64,000 nucleotides of DNA from an uncultured Lachnospiraceae bacterium (GCA_910576535.1 CAJTKK010000008.1:62001-126000), one strand, 5' to 3'. Shown: positions 18,307 through 26,347, numbered from the stretch's first letter. Notes: a model not told the origin generated them from the letters alone. Numbers and translations: made by a program.

Positions 18307-18726
18307 ATGGAGCAAACGATAGTGAAAGAGAAATTTATGCGGTTTATGCAAGGAAGATATGGCGTATATGGGCCTGATTTGTTAAACAGATTTTTGTTAG
18401 GGAGCGCTTTGGCGCTGATGGCGCTTTCCCTATTTGTCCGTTGGAGAGCCGTATATTGGTTAGCGTTTGCTTTTCTCATATATGCGTATTTCAGGATGTT
18501 TTCTAAAAATTATACAAAACGGTATGCGGAAAATCAGGCTTTTATAAAGCACACAGCAAAGGTGCGCGGGTTCATCGGCACACAAAAAAATATGATGCGC
18601 CAGAGGAAGACGCATCATATATATAAGTGTCCGGACTGTGGGCAGAAAATCAGGATACCGCGGGGAAAAGGAAAAATAGCGGTACGCTGCCCAAAATGTA
18701 ATACAGAGTTTATAAAGAAGAGCTAA
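18307..18726 (+). CDS. Small membrane protein with C-terminal zinc ribbon
   Basis: A 139-residue protein. Residues about 25-65 form two membrane helices (FLLGSALALMALSLFV and YWLAFAFLIYAYF), then a basic linker, then a zinc ribbon with CPDCGQKIRIPRGKG and CPKCNTEF (about 114-134). The ribbon would face the cytoplasm. No precise family name is recognised; similar proteins are common in Clostridia. AGGATAAGA is a weak ribosome site, and a start at the internal ATG KFMRFM is possible. Confidence 0.75.
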   Translation: MEQTIVKEKFMRFMQGRYGVYGPDLLNRFLLGSALALMALSLFVRWRAVYWLAFAFLIYAYFRMFSKNYTKRYAENQAFIKHTAKVRGFIGTQKNMMRQRKTHHIYKCPDCGQKIRIPRGKGKIAVRCPKCNTEFIKKS

Positions 18727-18730
18727 TGGT

Positions 18731-19405
18731 TCAGTCGACTTTTACCTCCAGGTATCCTAACAGCTTGCCCATATCATAGTGGCTGAGGACTCCTAAGTTG
18801 GAGTCATAGAATTTTCCGTTATAATGCACCAGATAATGGCAGTAACGTCCCATTTTTTCCATCATAATACAACATTTAGGGAGGGTTGCTTCTTGGCCTT
18901 CGGTATAGATAATGATATCGGAGTGGTCAATGCCATAGTAGTTAAGGGCAGAAATGACTCTTCCCATGGTTGCCTGCCATTCACGGCAATCCATAACGCT
19001 GACAACCTCGGCAATGGTGATGCCGGCAAGCATAGCGACGCAAGTCTGGCCGCAAAGCCCGTCTTCCGGCTGAATAATAACTTCCATGCTGTCAATTTTT
19101 CGGATAGGGTTTTCGAAGCTATAAGGGCTGTTCTGGTTCATCTGAATGATACTGCCGGATATATGCAGGAGTATCTTATGGGATCTGGTGACATCTGTAT
19201 GGTCTAAAGAGGAAGCTTCCAGATGGATTTTATAGTTGCCCCCTTTATCTTCCGGCAGCAGTTCGCATTCGATAATCTTGTTATCTAAAATGATTTCTGC
19301 CTGAATCACATCCCTTTGTTTACAAACTTCCCAAACATTAAATGGAATATGAATAGAATAAATGTCATTTAGTTTTTCGATTTTGCCGTCAAAGAAATAC
19401 CTCAT
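18731..19405 (-). CDS. DUF1905-like domain fused to a C39-like cysteine peptidase domain
   Basis: A 224-residue protein. The N-terminal 85 residues look like a DUF1905-type beta-barrel (PFNVWEVCKQRDVIQAEII, then KIHLEASSL). The C-terminal part resembles peptidase C39/papain-like folds: QPEDGLCGQTCVAMLAG with the candidate nucleophile cysteine, and CHYLVHYNGKFYDSN with candidate histidine and aspartate/asparagine. There is no signal peptide, so it should be cytosolic. It converges on the zinc-ribbon gene with only 4 bp between. Activity as a peptidase is an inference. Confidence 0.65.
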   Translation of the reverse strand: MRYFFDGKIEKLNDIYSIHIPFNVWEVCKQRDVIQAEIILDNKIIECELLPEDKGGNYKIHLEASSLDHTDVTRSHKILLHISGSIIQMNQNSPYSFENPIRKIDSMEVIIQPEDGLCGQTCVAMLAGITIAEVVSVMDCREWQATMGRVISALNYYGIDHSDIIIYTEGQEATLPKCCIMMEKMGRYCHYLVHYNGKFYDSNLGVLSHYDMGKLLGYLEVKVD

Positions 19406-19510
19406 TTTTAACCTCCTATTGAATTATAGTATGAATGTACCAGATTTTTTGGTATATGAAAACACTTTTATGAAAATTTTTTTCCAAGTATTAAAAAAAA
19501 TACAACTGTG

Positions 19511-19539
19511 TTTTCATTTTATATTTTTCTTGCTATAAT
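19511..19539 (+). promoter_or_regulatory. Candidate promoter with extended -10
   Basis: TTTTCA (19511-19516), a 17-bp spacer and TATAAT (19534-19539) preceded by TGC. The leader to the adenylyltransferase start is about 100 nt and has no obvious hairpin attenuator. Confidence 0.6.
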
Positions 19540-19644
19540 AAATAAGTAGTAGAGAAGTTTTAGGAATAGGGAATATTCTGGCGGGAGACGATCCTGGTTG
19601 CGTAAATACCTGGTAGAGCAGGTCGGGGAAGAAGGGCGGCGCTT

Positions 19645-20940
19645 ATGAGGAATGAGAAGGAAATGATGGATATGATAACAGGGACTGCCCGAAAAGATGG
19701 GCGGATCCGGGGGGTATATATGAGCGGATCCAGGACTAACCCGAACGCCCCGCGTGATATCTTTCAGGATTATGATATTGCATATGTTGTCCGTGAAACG
19801 GAATCTTTCAGGAAGGACAGAAATTGGATTGATATTTTCGGCGGCCGTATGTATATGCAGTATCCTGACGACAGAATGGGCGAAGGCGCGGATCCGGGGA
19901 ATTGTTATGGTTATCTGATGCAGCTTGAAGATGGGAACCGGCTTGACCTGCGGCTGGTTACTTTAGAGTATGCAAAAAAAGATATTTTACATGATAAGCT
20001 TTGCCGGATTCTTTTGGATAAAGATAAATTATTGCCGGGGATTCCGGAGTCTTCAGATGAGGATCATTGGGTGAAAAAGCCGGAGGAAGAAGAATACCGG
20101 TTTTGCTGCAACGAGTTCTGGTGGATTCTGAACAGTATAGGAAAAGGATTATGGCGGGGGGAAATCCCATATGTTATGGATATGCTGAATCAGCACAGCA
20201 GGCCGGAATTGATCCGGATGTTGTCCTGGGATGTGGGGGTAGCGGCTGGTTTTGCTTGCAGTGTGGGAAAATCAGGAAAATATTTCAAACGGCATCTTGC
20301 CAAGGATAAATATGACCGGCTGATGAGGACATACCCAAAAGCAGAGGCAGAGGATATTTGGCAGTCAGTATTTGAGATGTGCGGATTTTTTGAGGAGACG
20401 GCAAAAAGAGTAGGACAAGCATTGGGCTATGCGTATGATGAAAGAGAAGCATTTAACAGCAGGCTGTATCTGGACTGTACCCATGAACTGCCCCGGGATG
20501 CGGAAGAATTCCTGATGGTACGGCGGATGCGGGAGGAAGATGCAGAAAAGACGGCAAAAATATGGCTGGAGGGAAACGTGGGAACCCATAGTTTTATACC
20601 GGAAAAATATTGGAGGGACAATTATAACAGTGTAAAACACCAGTTAGCGGAAGCGGAAGTTTATGTTTATGAGGACAGCAGGGGAATAAAAGGTTTTGCC
20701 GGTGTGGAACATGGTTTTATTCAAGGGATTTTTGTGAAGGAAGAAATGCGTTCAAAGGGGATTGGCAAAGCGTTGCTGGCTGTGTGCAAGGGAAAATATA
20801 CAGAGCTGTCGCTGCATGTATACCGTGAAAATAAGAAGGCCCTGGAATTTTATAAAAGGGAGGGTTTCCAAATCAGCAGGGAACAGACGGAAAGCAGTAC
20901 GGGTCAAGTAGAATATGTAATGATTTGGAGAAAAGGTTGA
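19645..20940 (+). CDS. Aminoglycoside 6-adenylyltransferase-like domain fused to a GNAT acetyltransferase
   Basis: A 431-residue two-domain protein. Residues about 1-285 match the ANT(6)/AadE family: GSRTNPNAPRDIFQDYDI carries the Gly-Ser and paired aspartates of the nucleotidyltransferase site, followed by DIFGGRMYMQYPDD and RLDLRLV. Residues about 290-431 are a GNAT domain with the acetyl-CoA loop RSKGIGKALL and the C-terminal NKKALEFYKREGF. Stand-alone ANT(6) enzymes have about 280-300 residues, so the GNAT part is a true addition. Streptomycin modification is possible but not shown; the fusion may have another substrate. Confidence 0.85.
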   Translation: MRNEKEMMDMITGTARKDGRIRGVYMSGSRTNPNAPRDIFQDYDIAYVVRETESFRKDRNWIDIFGGRMYMQYPDDRMGEGADPGNCYGYLMQLEDGNRLDLRLVTLEYAKKDILHDKLCRILLDKDKLLPGIPESSDEDHWVKKPEEEEYRFCCNEFWWILNSIGKGLWRGEIPYVMDMLNQHSRPELIRMLSWDVGVAAGFACSVGKSGKYFKRHLAKDKYDRLMRTYPKAEAEDIWQSVFEMCGFFEETAKRVGQALGYAYDEREAFNSRLYLDCTHELPRDAEEFLMVRRMREEDAEKTAKIWLEGNVGTHSFIPEKYWRDNYNSVKHQLAEAEVYVYEDSRGIKGFAGVEHGFIQGIFVKEEMRSKGIGKALLAVCKGKYTELSLHVYRENKKALEFYKREGFQISREQTESSTGQVEYVMIWRKG

Positions 20941-21632
20941 ACATAAGAAAAATGTACAAAAAAGCAATAAAAAACAAAGGAAAAGTATTTTTAATATGTT
21001 TGCTGTGCCTGGCCGGGGCAGGCTGCGGCGGTCCCTCCGGGGAGCAAATCGCTGCGGTGCAGGGGACTTATGCCGATTTAATAAGCCTTCATAATGAAGT
21101 AGTGGAAGCGTATGCGGATTTGGAGGATGATTCCTTTGGCAAACAACTGGATGCGATGGCGGATAAGATGGACAGCATTGGGCAGCGGGATACGCAGGGG
21201 ATGACAGCGGAAGAACTGGATGCAGTGGCGGCGGAGATGGCGGCATATAAAGAAACTTATGATGAAATGCTGGCAGAGATCCAGGAAATGAAGGACGGGG
21301 AACAAGGGGAGAAAATTTATGAAGTACCGGTTGCCATAGAAAACAATACAGGGGTTTTGATCCATAGCTTGTATTTATATAAGGCTGGCGATACGGAAAA
21401 GGGGGAGAACTTAGTGGGGGATGCCGGGTGTCTGGAAGGGTTCCAGACCCTTAATATCCTGAACCTTTATATGACGCAGGATGAGATGCTTTGGCATCTG
21501 GAGGCGGCAGAAGAGTCGGGAAAGGTAATTGAATCGGTAGATATTGATTTTACAGATAAGGCTGAGGATGGGGTGACGATTGTTATGAAGTTCAGCTTTG
21601 ACAGTATGGAAGGATGGGTAGAATTTAAATAA
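20937..21632 (+). CDS. Putative lipoprotein of unknown function
   Basis: A 231-residue exported protein with a basic N terminus, a hydrophobic stretch and a lipobox ending at about Cys30 (CLAGAGCGG). An acidic helical segment (about 35-130) is followed by a beta-rich C-terminal domain (VPVAIENNTGVLIHSLYLY). The TTG at 20937 is chosen because GGAG lies six bases upstream and it overlaps the previous stop as TTGA; an ATG at 20952 has no good ribosome site. Coupling to the adenylyltransferase-GNAT gene is tight, but the functional link is unknown. Confidence 0.72.
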   Translation: MNIRKMYKKAIKNKGKVFLICLLCLAGAGCGGPSGEQIAAVQGTYADLISLHNEVVEAYADLEDDSFGKQLDAMADKMDSIGQRDTQGMTAEELDAVAAEMAAYKETYDEMLAEIQEMKDGEQGEKIYEVPVAIENNTGVLIHSLYLYKAGDTEKGENLVGDAGCLEGFQTLNILNLYMTQDEMLWHLEAAEESGKVIESVDIDFTDKAEDGVTIVMKFSFDSMEGWVEFK

Positions 21633-21857
21633 TGCGGCAGCTTCGGTAAAGAACCCATTTTTGCCGGATTCTGCTGGCAAAGAGCCAAAACAGGCATTTT
21701 TTTTGAAAATAGGGCAGTACAGGTATCCTTTTGGTATGTAAAAAATTACAAAAATGAGGAAAATTGAAAAAAGATTAGCGGAAGCCCATTTTTTGGGGTA
21801 AAATAATAATAGATTGGATACTCGTTGGCTTGATTCATGAAAAAAAGAAGGGATAAA

Positions 21858-22376
21858 ATGTTTGAGAAAGGCGAATTTATTGTGTATGGCAGCACGGGTG
21901 TATGTGAAGTAAAAGACATTACTACTTTGGATATGAAAGGGGCATCAAAAAACAGGCTGTATTATATTTTAAGCCCCAGACACCGCAAAGACAGTAAGAT
22001 ATTTACACCAGTAGATGGAAATAAAACGGTTATGCGTGCCGTTTTAACAAAAGAAGAAGCGGATATTCTGATTGATAATATCCAGGATATTGAAGAATTA
22101 TGGGTAAGCAATGATAAACTCCGTGAAGAAAAATATAAGGAAACAATGAAAAGCTGCGAATGTAAGGACTGGATCAAAATTATTAAAACCTTGTATGTGC
22201 GTAAAAAAGAAAGAATTGCCCAAGGAAAAAAGACTACGGCAATGGATGAAAAATATCTCCGGATGGCAGAAGATAATTTATATTCAGAATTATCCCTTGC
22301 TCTTGGCGTCCCGAAGGAAAAAATGGAGGAGCATATAGCAAGCCGTATGATTCAGATGGATGCAAAAAAGGTTTAA
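21858..22376 (+). CDS. CarD/CdnL-type transcription factor
   Basis: A 172-residue protein with the N-terminal Tudor-like RNA-polymerase-interacting domain (FEKGEFIVYGSTGVCEVKDI, then YYILSPRH) and a C-terminal helical domain (about 75-160). CarD-type factors bind the beta subunit and stabilise open complexes at housekeeping promoters. The start is ATG 21858 behind GAAGGGATAAA, seven codons inside the longest frame. It stands alone before tRNA-Gly. Confidence 0.88.
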   Translation: MFEKGEFIVYGSTGVCEVKDITTLDMKGASKNRLYYILSPRHRKDSKIFTPVDGNKTVMRAVLTKEEADILIDNIQDIEELWVSNDKLREEKYKETMKSCECKDWIKIIKTLYVRKKERIAQGKKTTAMDEKYLRMAEDNLYSELSLALGVPKEKMEEHIASRMIQMDAKKV

Positions 22377-22395
22377 GAGGGTTTCCGATTAGGAC

Positions 22396-22424
22396 TTGCA
22401 TTTGGAAAGAAAATATGGTAATAT
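22396..22424 (+). promoter_or_regulatory. Promoter of tRNA-Gly(TCC)
   Basis: TTGCAT (22396-22401), a 17-bp spacer and TAATAT (22419-22424) preceded by TGG. It starts 20 bp after the CarD-like gene and 54 bp before the tRNA. Confidence 0.7.
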
Positions 22425-22477
22425 CCTAACTGTTGGCAAGCGTTTTTGTACATCTGCCAGCAGTCAGGATATATGAT

Positions 22478-22548
22478 GCGGGTGTAGTTCAATGGTAGAA
22501 CACCAGCCTTCCAAGCTGGACACGTGGGTTCGATTCCCATCACCCGCT
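22478..22548 (+). tRNA. tRNA-Gly(TCC)
   Basis: A full cloverleaf: acceptor GCGGGTG/CACCCGC, an anticodon stem CCAGC/GCTGG around CTTCCAA (anticodon TCC, reading GGA), and the T arm GTGGG-TTCGATT-CCCAT. The discriminator is T and CCA is not encoded. Confidence 0.97.
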
Positions 22549-22574
22549 TTTGGATGTGAAACGTGCAAGGCTTT

Positions 22575-22598
22575 AAGCGGGTGATTGTCCCGCTTTTT
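22575..22598 (+). terminator. First terminator after tRNA-Gly
   Basis: AAGCGGG pairs with CCCGCTT followed by TTTT. Its left arm AGCGGGTGAT (22576-22585) is also the exact complement of the tRNA 3' end ATCACCCGCT (22539-22548). Confidence 0.8.
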
Positions 22599-22622
22599 GC
22601 ATGTAAAACAAGATAAAGTTTT

Positions 22623-22646
22623 AAGCGGGTGATTGCCCCGCTTTTT
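22623..22646 (+). terminator. Second, duplicated terminator
   Basis: A second copy of the same hairpin (AAGCGGGTGATTG then CCCCGCTTTTT), 48 bp after the first and differing at one loop base. It too carries the 10-nt complement of the tRNA 3' end (22624-22633). Confidence 0.8.
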
Positions 22647-22655
22647 ATTTTTATG

Positions 22656-22689
22656 CGGGAAGCTTTCCAGAATCGAAGCTTCCCGTTTT
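22656..22689 (+). terminator. Third terminator
   Basis: CGGGAAGCTT (22656-22665) pairs perfectly with AAGCTTCCCG (22676-22685), followed by TTTT. Three terminators in 115 bp separate the tRNA from the accessory segment. The rest of the gap to 22862 has only a TATAAT preceded by TGT (22831-22836) pointing into the antisense of the XRE gene. Confidence 0.85.
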
Positions 22690-22862
22690 CTTGCCTGATT
22701 TTTTATGATTGCGTCTGATTACATTGTTTAATGGCATAAAGTCTGTTCCAGAAGGTTCTTTGTTTGTGCATTAGCTTTTCATATTTTTTCCAATATTTTT
22801 ACAAGGACAGAAGCTGTCTATGAAATATGTTATAATATCCTCGTCCGTTGAGGGTAAACATG

Positions 22863-23099
22863 TCAGTTATCTTCAAAGGTAAGAAATTTATGTGGGGGAA
22901 CTTGCAGTACGGCGGCAATGTCAAATAAAGCATCCAAAGAAAGGGCTTTTGAAATATTTGGCGCTTCCAAATGTCCTATGAAAGCCGGTGTCAACCCCGT
23001 CTGTTCAGCAAGGCCTTCTTGTGTCAAACCTCGGAGTTTGCGGTAATAAGCTATCTTTAATCCAATTTGGCGGTATTTGTCTGCGTAAACTTGTTTCAT
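22863..23099 (-). CDS. XRE-family helix-turn-helix regulator
   Basis: A 78-residue protein that is little more than a Cro/CI-type HTH domain (IAYYRKLRGLTQEGLAEQTG, then FIGHLEAPNISKALSLDALF). It reads divergently from the broken WYL regulator across a 131-bp very AT-rich region, so it may repress itself and that neighbour. No partner toxin is next to it. Confidence 0.9.
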   Translation of the reverse strand: MKQVYADKYRQIGLKIAYYRKLRGLTQEGLAEQTGLTPAFIGHLEAPNISKALSLDALFDIAAVLQVPPHKFLTFEDN

Positions 23100-23230
23100 G
23101 GCTTATTCCTCCATATTCTTATATGTTAGCGGAACAAGACAGAGATTGATATGACTTTATGAATATATTATTATATCTAATAAATATAAATATATGTTTT
23201 GCAGCACATATTTATATAAAGGAGCATTGT

Positions 23231-24153
23231 ATGGTTATTAAATCAGACAGAATATTATACATTTTTTTAAACTATCCCAGGGAGGGGTTCTTAGCAAGAA
23301 AGAATTAGCGCAGCAGTTTCATGTTACGGAACGGAGCATCCAGAGGGACTTAGGCGCATTGCGTTGCTTTTTGGCAGAGCAGGGCGCAGGACAAGATATC
23401 ATTTACGATAAGGGCGCTCACAGCTATTTCCTCCAGGACAAACAGCCACAGGCCTTGAGCAATAGCGAAATACTTGCAGTTTGTAAGATCTTGTTGGAAA
23501 GCCGTTCGATGCGGAAGGACGAGCTTCTTCCCGTTTTGGACAAGCTGATTCATTGCTGCGTGCCGGAAAACAATAAAAAGGCAGTGTGTGAATTAATAGC
23601 AAATGAGAAATACCATTACATAGAACCGCATCATGGGAAGCATATTTTAGGAAGTTTGTGGGAGATCGGGCAGGCGATTCAGAGCTGCCGGTTAATGGAA
23701 ATACAGTATGAACGTTTAAAGGAACCGAAACTGGTAAAGCGTCGCATCAAACCTGTGGGAATTATGTTTTCGGAATATTAATTTTATTTGACAGCGTTTC
23801 TCCAAGATGTGGACAGAGAAAAGGAGTTTGAAAATTCCGGAGATTTATTTCCGACAATTTACCGTATTGACCGTATATGTTCCTTTCATGTAATGGATGA
23901 ACATTTTCATGTGCCGTATAAAGACCGGTTTAAAGAGGGGGAGTTCCGGAAACGGGTGCAGTTTATGTATGGCGGAAAGCTGGAGCGCATCCGGTTCCGT
24001 TATATTGGACCATCGCTGGAAGCGGTGCTGGATCGGCTTCCTACGGCAAAAGTTATTCATGAGGACAGTGATGGGTGGGTAATTAGTGCGGAAGTATTTG
24101 GAAAAGGAATAGAAATGTGGCTTAGAAGCCAAGGAAAATGGGTCGTAATGTGA
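23231..24153 (+). pseudogene. WYL-domain transcriptional regulator, two inactivating lesions
   Basis: A full HTH-WYL regulator can be rebuilt only across two lesions. The gene starts at ATG 23231 behind AAAGGAG and reads into a run of seven T (about 23272-23278); with eight T the frame would continue into LSKKELAQQFHVTERSIQRD, a DeoR-like HTH. At 23779-23781 a TAA interrupts FSEY before FYLTAFLQD; one base change from TAT would restore it, and the frame then continues unbroken to 24153. The C-terminal part is the WYL ligand domain and its extension. WYL regulators often control phage-defence operons. Confidence 0.85.
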
Positions 24154-24226
24154 AAACAAAAGGCATTTTATAAAAGAGACTTGAAAAAATATATGTATGC
24201 TTAAAAGATAAAAAGGAGGAATTACT

Positions 24227-26155
24227 ATGTACACGAGAGAAGAACTGGAAAAGTATGTTTATGAGCTTAACGCCGCGTCTGAATTTCAATGCGGGTCGGT
24301 GCCGTGGTCTGATCCTGTCTATGGTTTTGCTTATAACGGTTCTTTGCCAAGTAAGTTTATGGAGGAATCAGTGAAACATGGCATTCTTTTAGAGAGTATG
24401 AACAGGGTGATCTGCATTTTAGGGGACTGGGAGAAAATACCAGAGGGAATTATCCTTACGGATCAGAGAATATATGTCAATTCGGCAGAAAACAAAGACA
24501 AAAATTTCAAGGTGCGTTATGATGAGATAACCGGGCTGTCCTACAACCCGGATACGCCTGAACTTAGGATAGAGACAGGAGGGCGCTGCTTTACAGTAGA
24601 TACTCCGTTGTGGAATAAAAGGAATCTTTTTTATTTTTTGCAGATGGCTTCGGAAGGGGAAAAAGCCGGATCGGCCGTATATCCGGATTTGTATTCCGGT
24701 AAAGGCGTTGTAGCCGGAAATGGAATAAATGCTGCCGGGCTGACTTACGGTTCTGTAAGCAATTCGAGTTCCCGGTATTTTGATGATAAAATTGTTGGGG
24801 CAAAGGGGCATGGCTTTGCGGCGGAACATGCAAATCACTTGGCAGATCTGCTTTTGGGAAAAGATGCACGGATTGTCGGCGATAATAATATGAAAAATGG
24901 GGCGGACCGGGTGGTGGATGGCATTCAAATCCAGTCCAAATACTGTGCAAGCGGTTCCAGATGTATTCAGGAATGTTTTGAAAACGGTGAATTCCGCTAC
25001 TGGAACCCTGACGGGTCGCCTATGCAGATTGAGGTGCCTTCCGATATGTATGATTCGGCAGTCCAGGCTATGGAAAACAGGATCCGTAGAGGGGAGGTTT
25101 CCGGGGTCAGTGACCCGGCCGAAGCAAAAAATATTATCCGTAAAGGGCATTTTACTTATGCGCAGGTAAAAAATATTGCCAAGGCCGGAACCGTTGAATC
25201 TATTTGTTTTGATGCCGTTTCAGGGGCGGTTATTGCCACGGGCGCCTTTGGCATTACGGCAATGCTTGCCTTTGCTACTAATCTTTGGGGAGGGGAAGAC
25301 TTAGAGACTGCCTTGAAATCAGCAACAGTACAAGGATTAAAAGTCGGAGGGACAACTTTTATTTCTGCGGTTTTGGCCGGCCAGATCAGCAAAGCGGGAC
25401 TCAATAGCGCATTGGTAGGGGGATCAGAAGCGGTTGTCAAGCTGATAGGGCCGAAGGCATCAGCTATGCTTGTAAATGCATTCCGGAGCGGGACGAATAT
25501 ATATGGCGCTGCGGCAATGAAGAGTGCGGCAAAGCTCTTGCGCAGTAATGTGATTACTGGGGTTGTAACATTTGCAGTTTTATCGGTAGGGGATGTAGCA
25601 AATGTGTTTTCGGGACGTATTTCGGGCGGCCAATTGTTTAAAAACCTTGCCGGTACAGTTTCCACAGTGGCGGGGGGAGGCGTTGGCTGGGTGGCAGGCG
25701 CTTCGGCAGGCGCAGCTCTGGGTTCCTTTATTCCAGGCATTGGCAATGCAGCCGGCGCAATTATTGGCGGGTTGGCTGGCGCTTTTGGAGGAGGTTCGCT
25801 AGCTTCCGCTGCAACAGGGGCAGTACTGGATGGGTTTATTGAAGATGATGCGGAATGGATGGTTTCCATTATTCAGGATGTTTTTACTGGTCTGGCAGAG
25901 GATTATCTGATCTCACAAGAAGAGGCAGAGGAAATCGTAGACAGGTTAAAGGAGAAATTGGACGGAGGGCTTTTGAAAGATATGTATGCCAGCTCAAACC
26001 GGAAAGCTTTTGCGCGGGATTTAATGGAGGAGTATTTTGAAGATGTTGCATATAGCCGTAAACGGATTGCGCTGCCTACACAAGAGGAAATGCAGAAAAG
26101 CTTAAGGATTGTCTTAGAGGAAATGGCAGATGATGAAGCTTGCTATGCATATTGA
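24227..26155 (+). CDS. Large protein with PH-like, nuclease-like and glycine-zipper membrane regions
   Basis: A 642-residue protein of no named function. Residues about 55-140 look like a small beta-rich PH-like domain (ILTDQRIYVNS, RYDEITGLSY). Residues about 185-235 contain GHGFAAEHANHLADLL, then GADRVVDGIQIQSKY: a Glu, an Asp and a Gln-x-Lys spaced as in PD-(D/E)XK nucleases. Residues about 325-545 are alternating hydrophobic helices with small-residue zippers (GWVAGASAGAALGSF, AAGAIIGGLAGAFGGG). The acidic C terminus is helical. AAGGAGGAATTACT precedes the ATG. It sits 73 bp behind the WYL regulator and could be an abortive-infection effector; that is inference. Confidence 0.7.
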   Translation: MYTREELEKYVYELNAASEFQCGSVPWSDPVYGFAYNGSLPSKFMEESVKHGILLESMNRVICILGDWEKIPEGIILTDQRIYVNSAENKDKNFKVRYDEITGLSYNPDTPELRIETGGRCFTVDTPLWNKRNLFYFLQMASEGEKAGSAVYPDLYSGKGVVAGNGINAAGLTYGSVSNSSSRYFDDKIVGAKGHGFAAEHANHLADLLLGKDARIVGDNNMKNGADRVVDGIQIQSKYCASGSRCIQECFENGEFRYWNPDGSPMQIEVPSDMYDSAVQAMENRIRRGEVSGVSDPAEAKNIIRKGHFTYAQVKNIAKAGTVESICFDAVSGAVIATGAFGITAMLAFATNLWGGEDLETALKSATVQGLKVGGTTFISAVLAGQISKAGLNSALVGGSEAVVKLIGPKASAMLVNAFRSGTNIYGAAAMKSAAKLLRSNVITGVVTFAVLSVGDVANVFSGRISGGQLFKNLAGTVSTVAGGGVGWVAGASAGAALGSFIPGIGNAAGAIIGGLAGAFGGGSLASAATGAVLDGFIEDDAEWMVSIIQDVFTGLAEDYLISQEEAEEIVDRLKEKLDGGLLKDMYASSNRKAFARDLMEEYFEDVAYSRKRIALPTQEEMQKSLRIVLEEMADDEACYAY

Positions 26156-26224
26156 TGAGTGAAAAACGTGCCGGGGAAATCTTTCTTCCGGTGCGTTTTA
26201 AAACGGTTTTCCATATCTGAAAGG

Positions 26225-26261
26225 CAAAAAAACGGAAACGCTGTATTTATCAACGTTTCCG
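26225..26261 (-). terminator. Terminator of tRNA-Gly(GCC)
   Basis: On the minus strand CGGAAACG and CGTTTCCG (26233-26240 and 26254-26261) form an 8-bp stem followed by a run of seven T. It lies just past the tRNA 3' end. On the plus strand a weaker CG-rich hairpin at about 26167-26198 may end the 642-residue gene. Confidence 0.8.
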
Positions 26262-26274
26262 CTTCATTAACAAG

Positions 26275-26347
26275 AGCGCGAGACGGGACTCGAACCCGCG
26301 GCCTCGACCTTGGCAAGGTCGCGCTCCACCAACTGAGCCACTCGCGC
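26275..26347 (-). tRNA. tRNA-Gly(GCC)
   Basis: Minus-strand cloverleaf with acceptor GCGCGAG/CTCGCGC, anticodon loop CTTGCCAAG (anticodon GCC, reading GGC/GGT) and T arm GCGGG-TTCGAGT-CCCGT. CCA is not encoded. It is a different glycine isoacceptor from the one at 22478-22548 and faces it. Confidence 0.96.

Noticed and set aside
23265..23290. Programmed frameshifting in the T-run of the WYL gene
   Set aside because: A second, independent nonsense codon downstream makes plain decay the simpler explanation.
24419..25869. Two long minus-strand frames (243 and 237 residues)
   Set aside because: Both are antisense to the 642-residue gene; the second is a Pro/Ala/Thr-rich shadow of its glycine/alanine helices.
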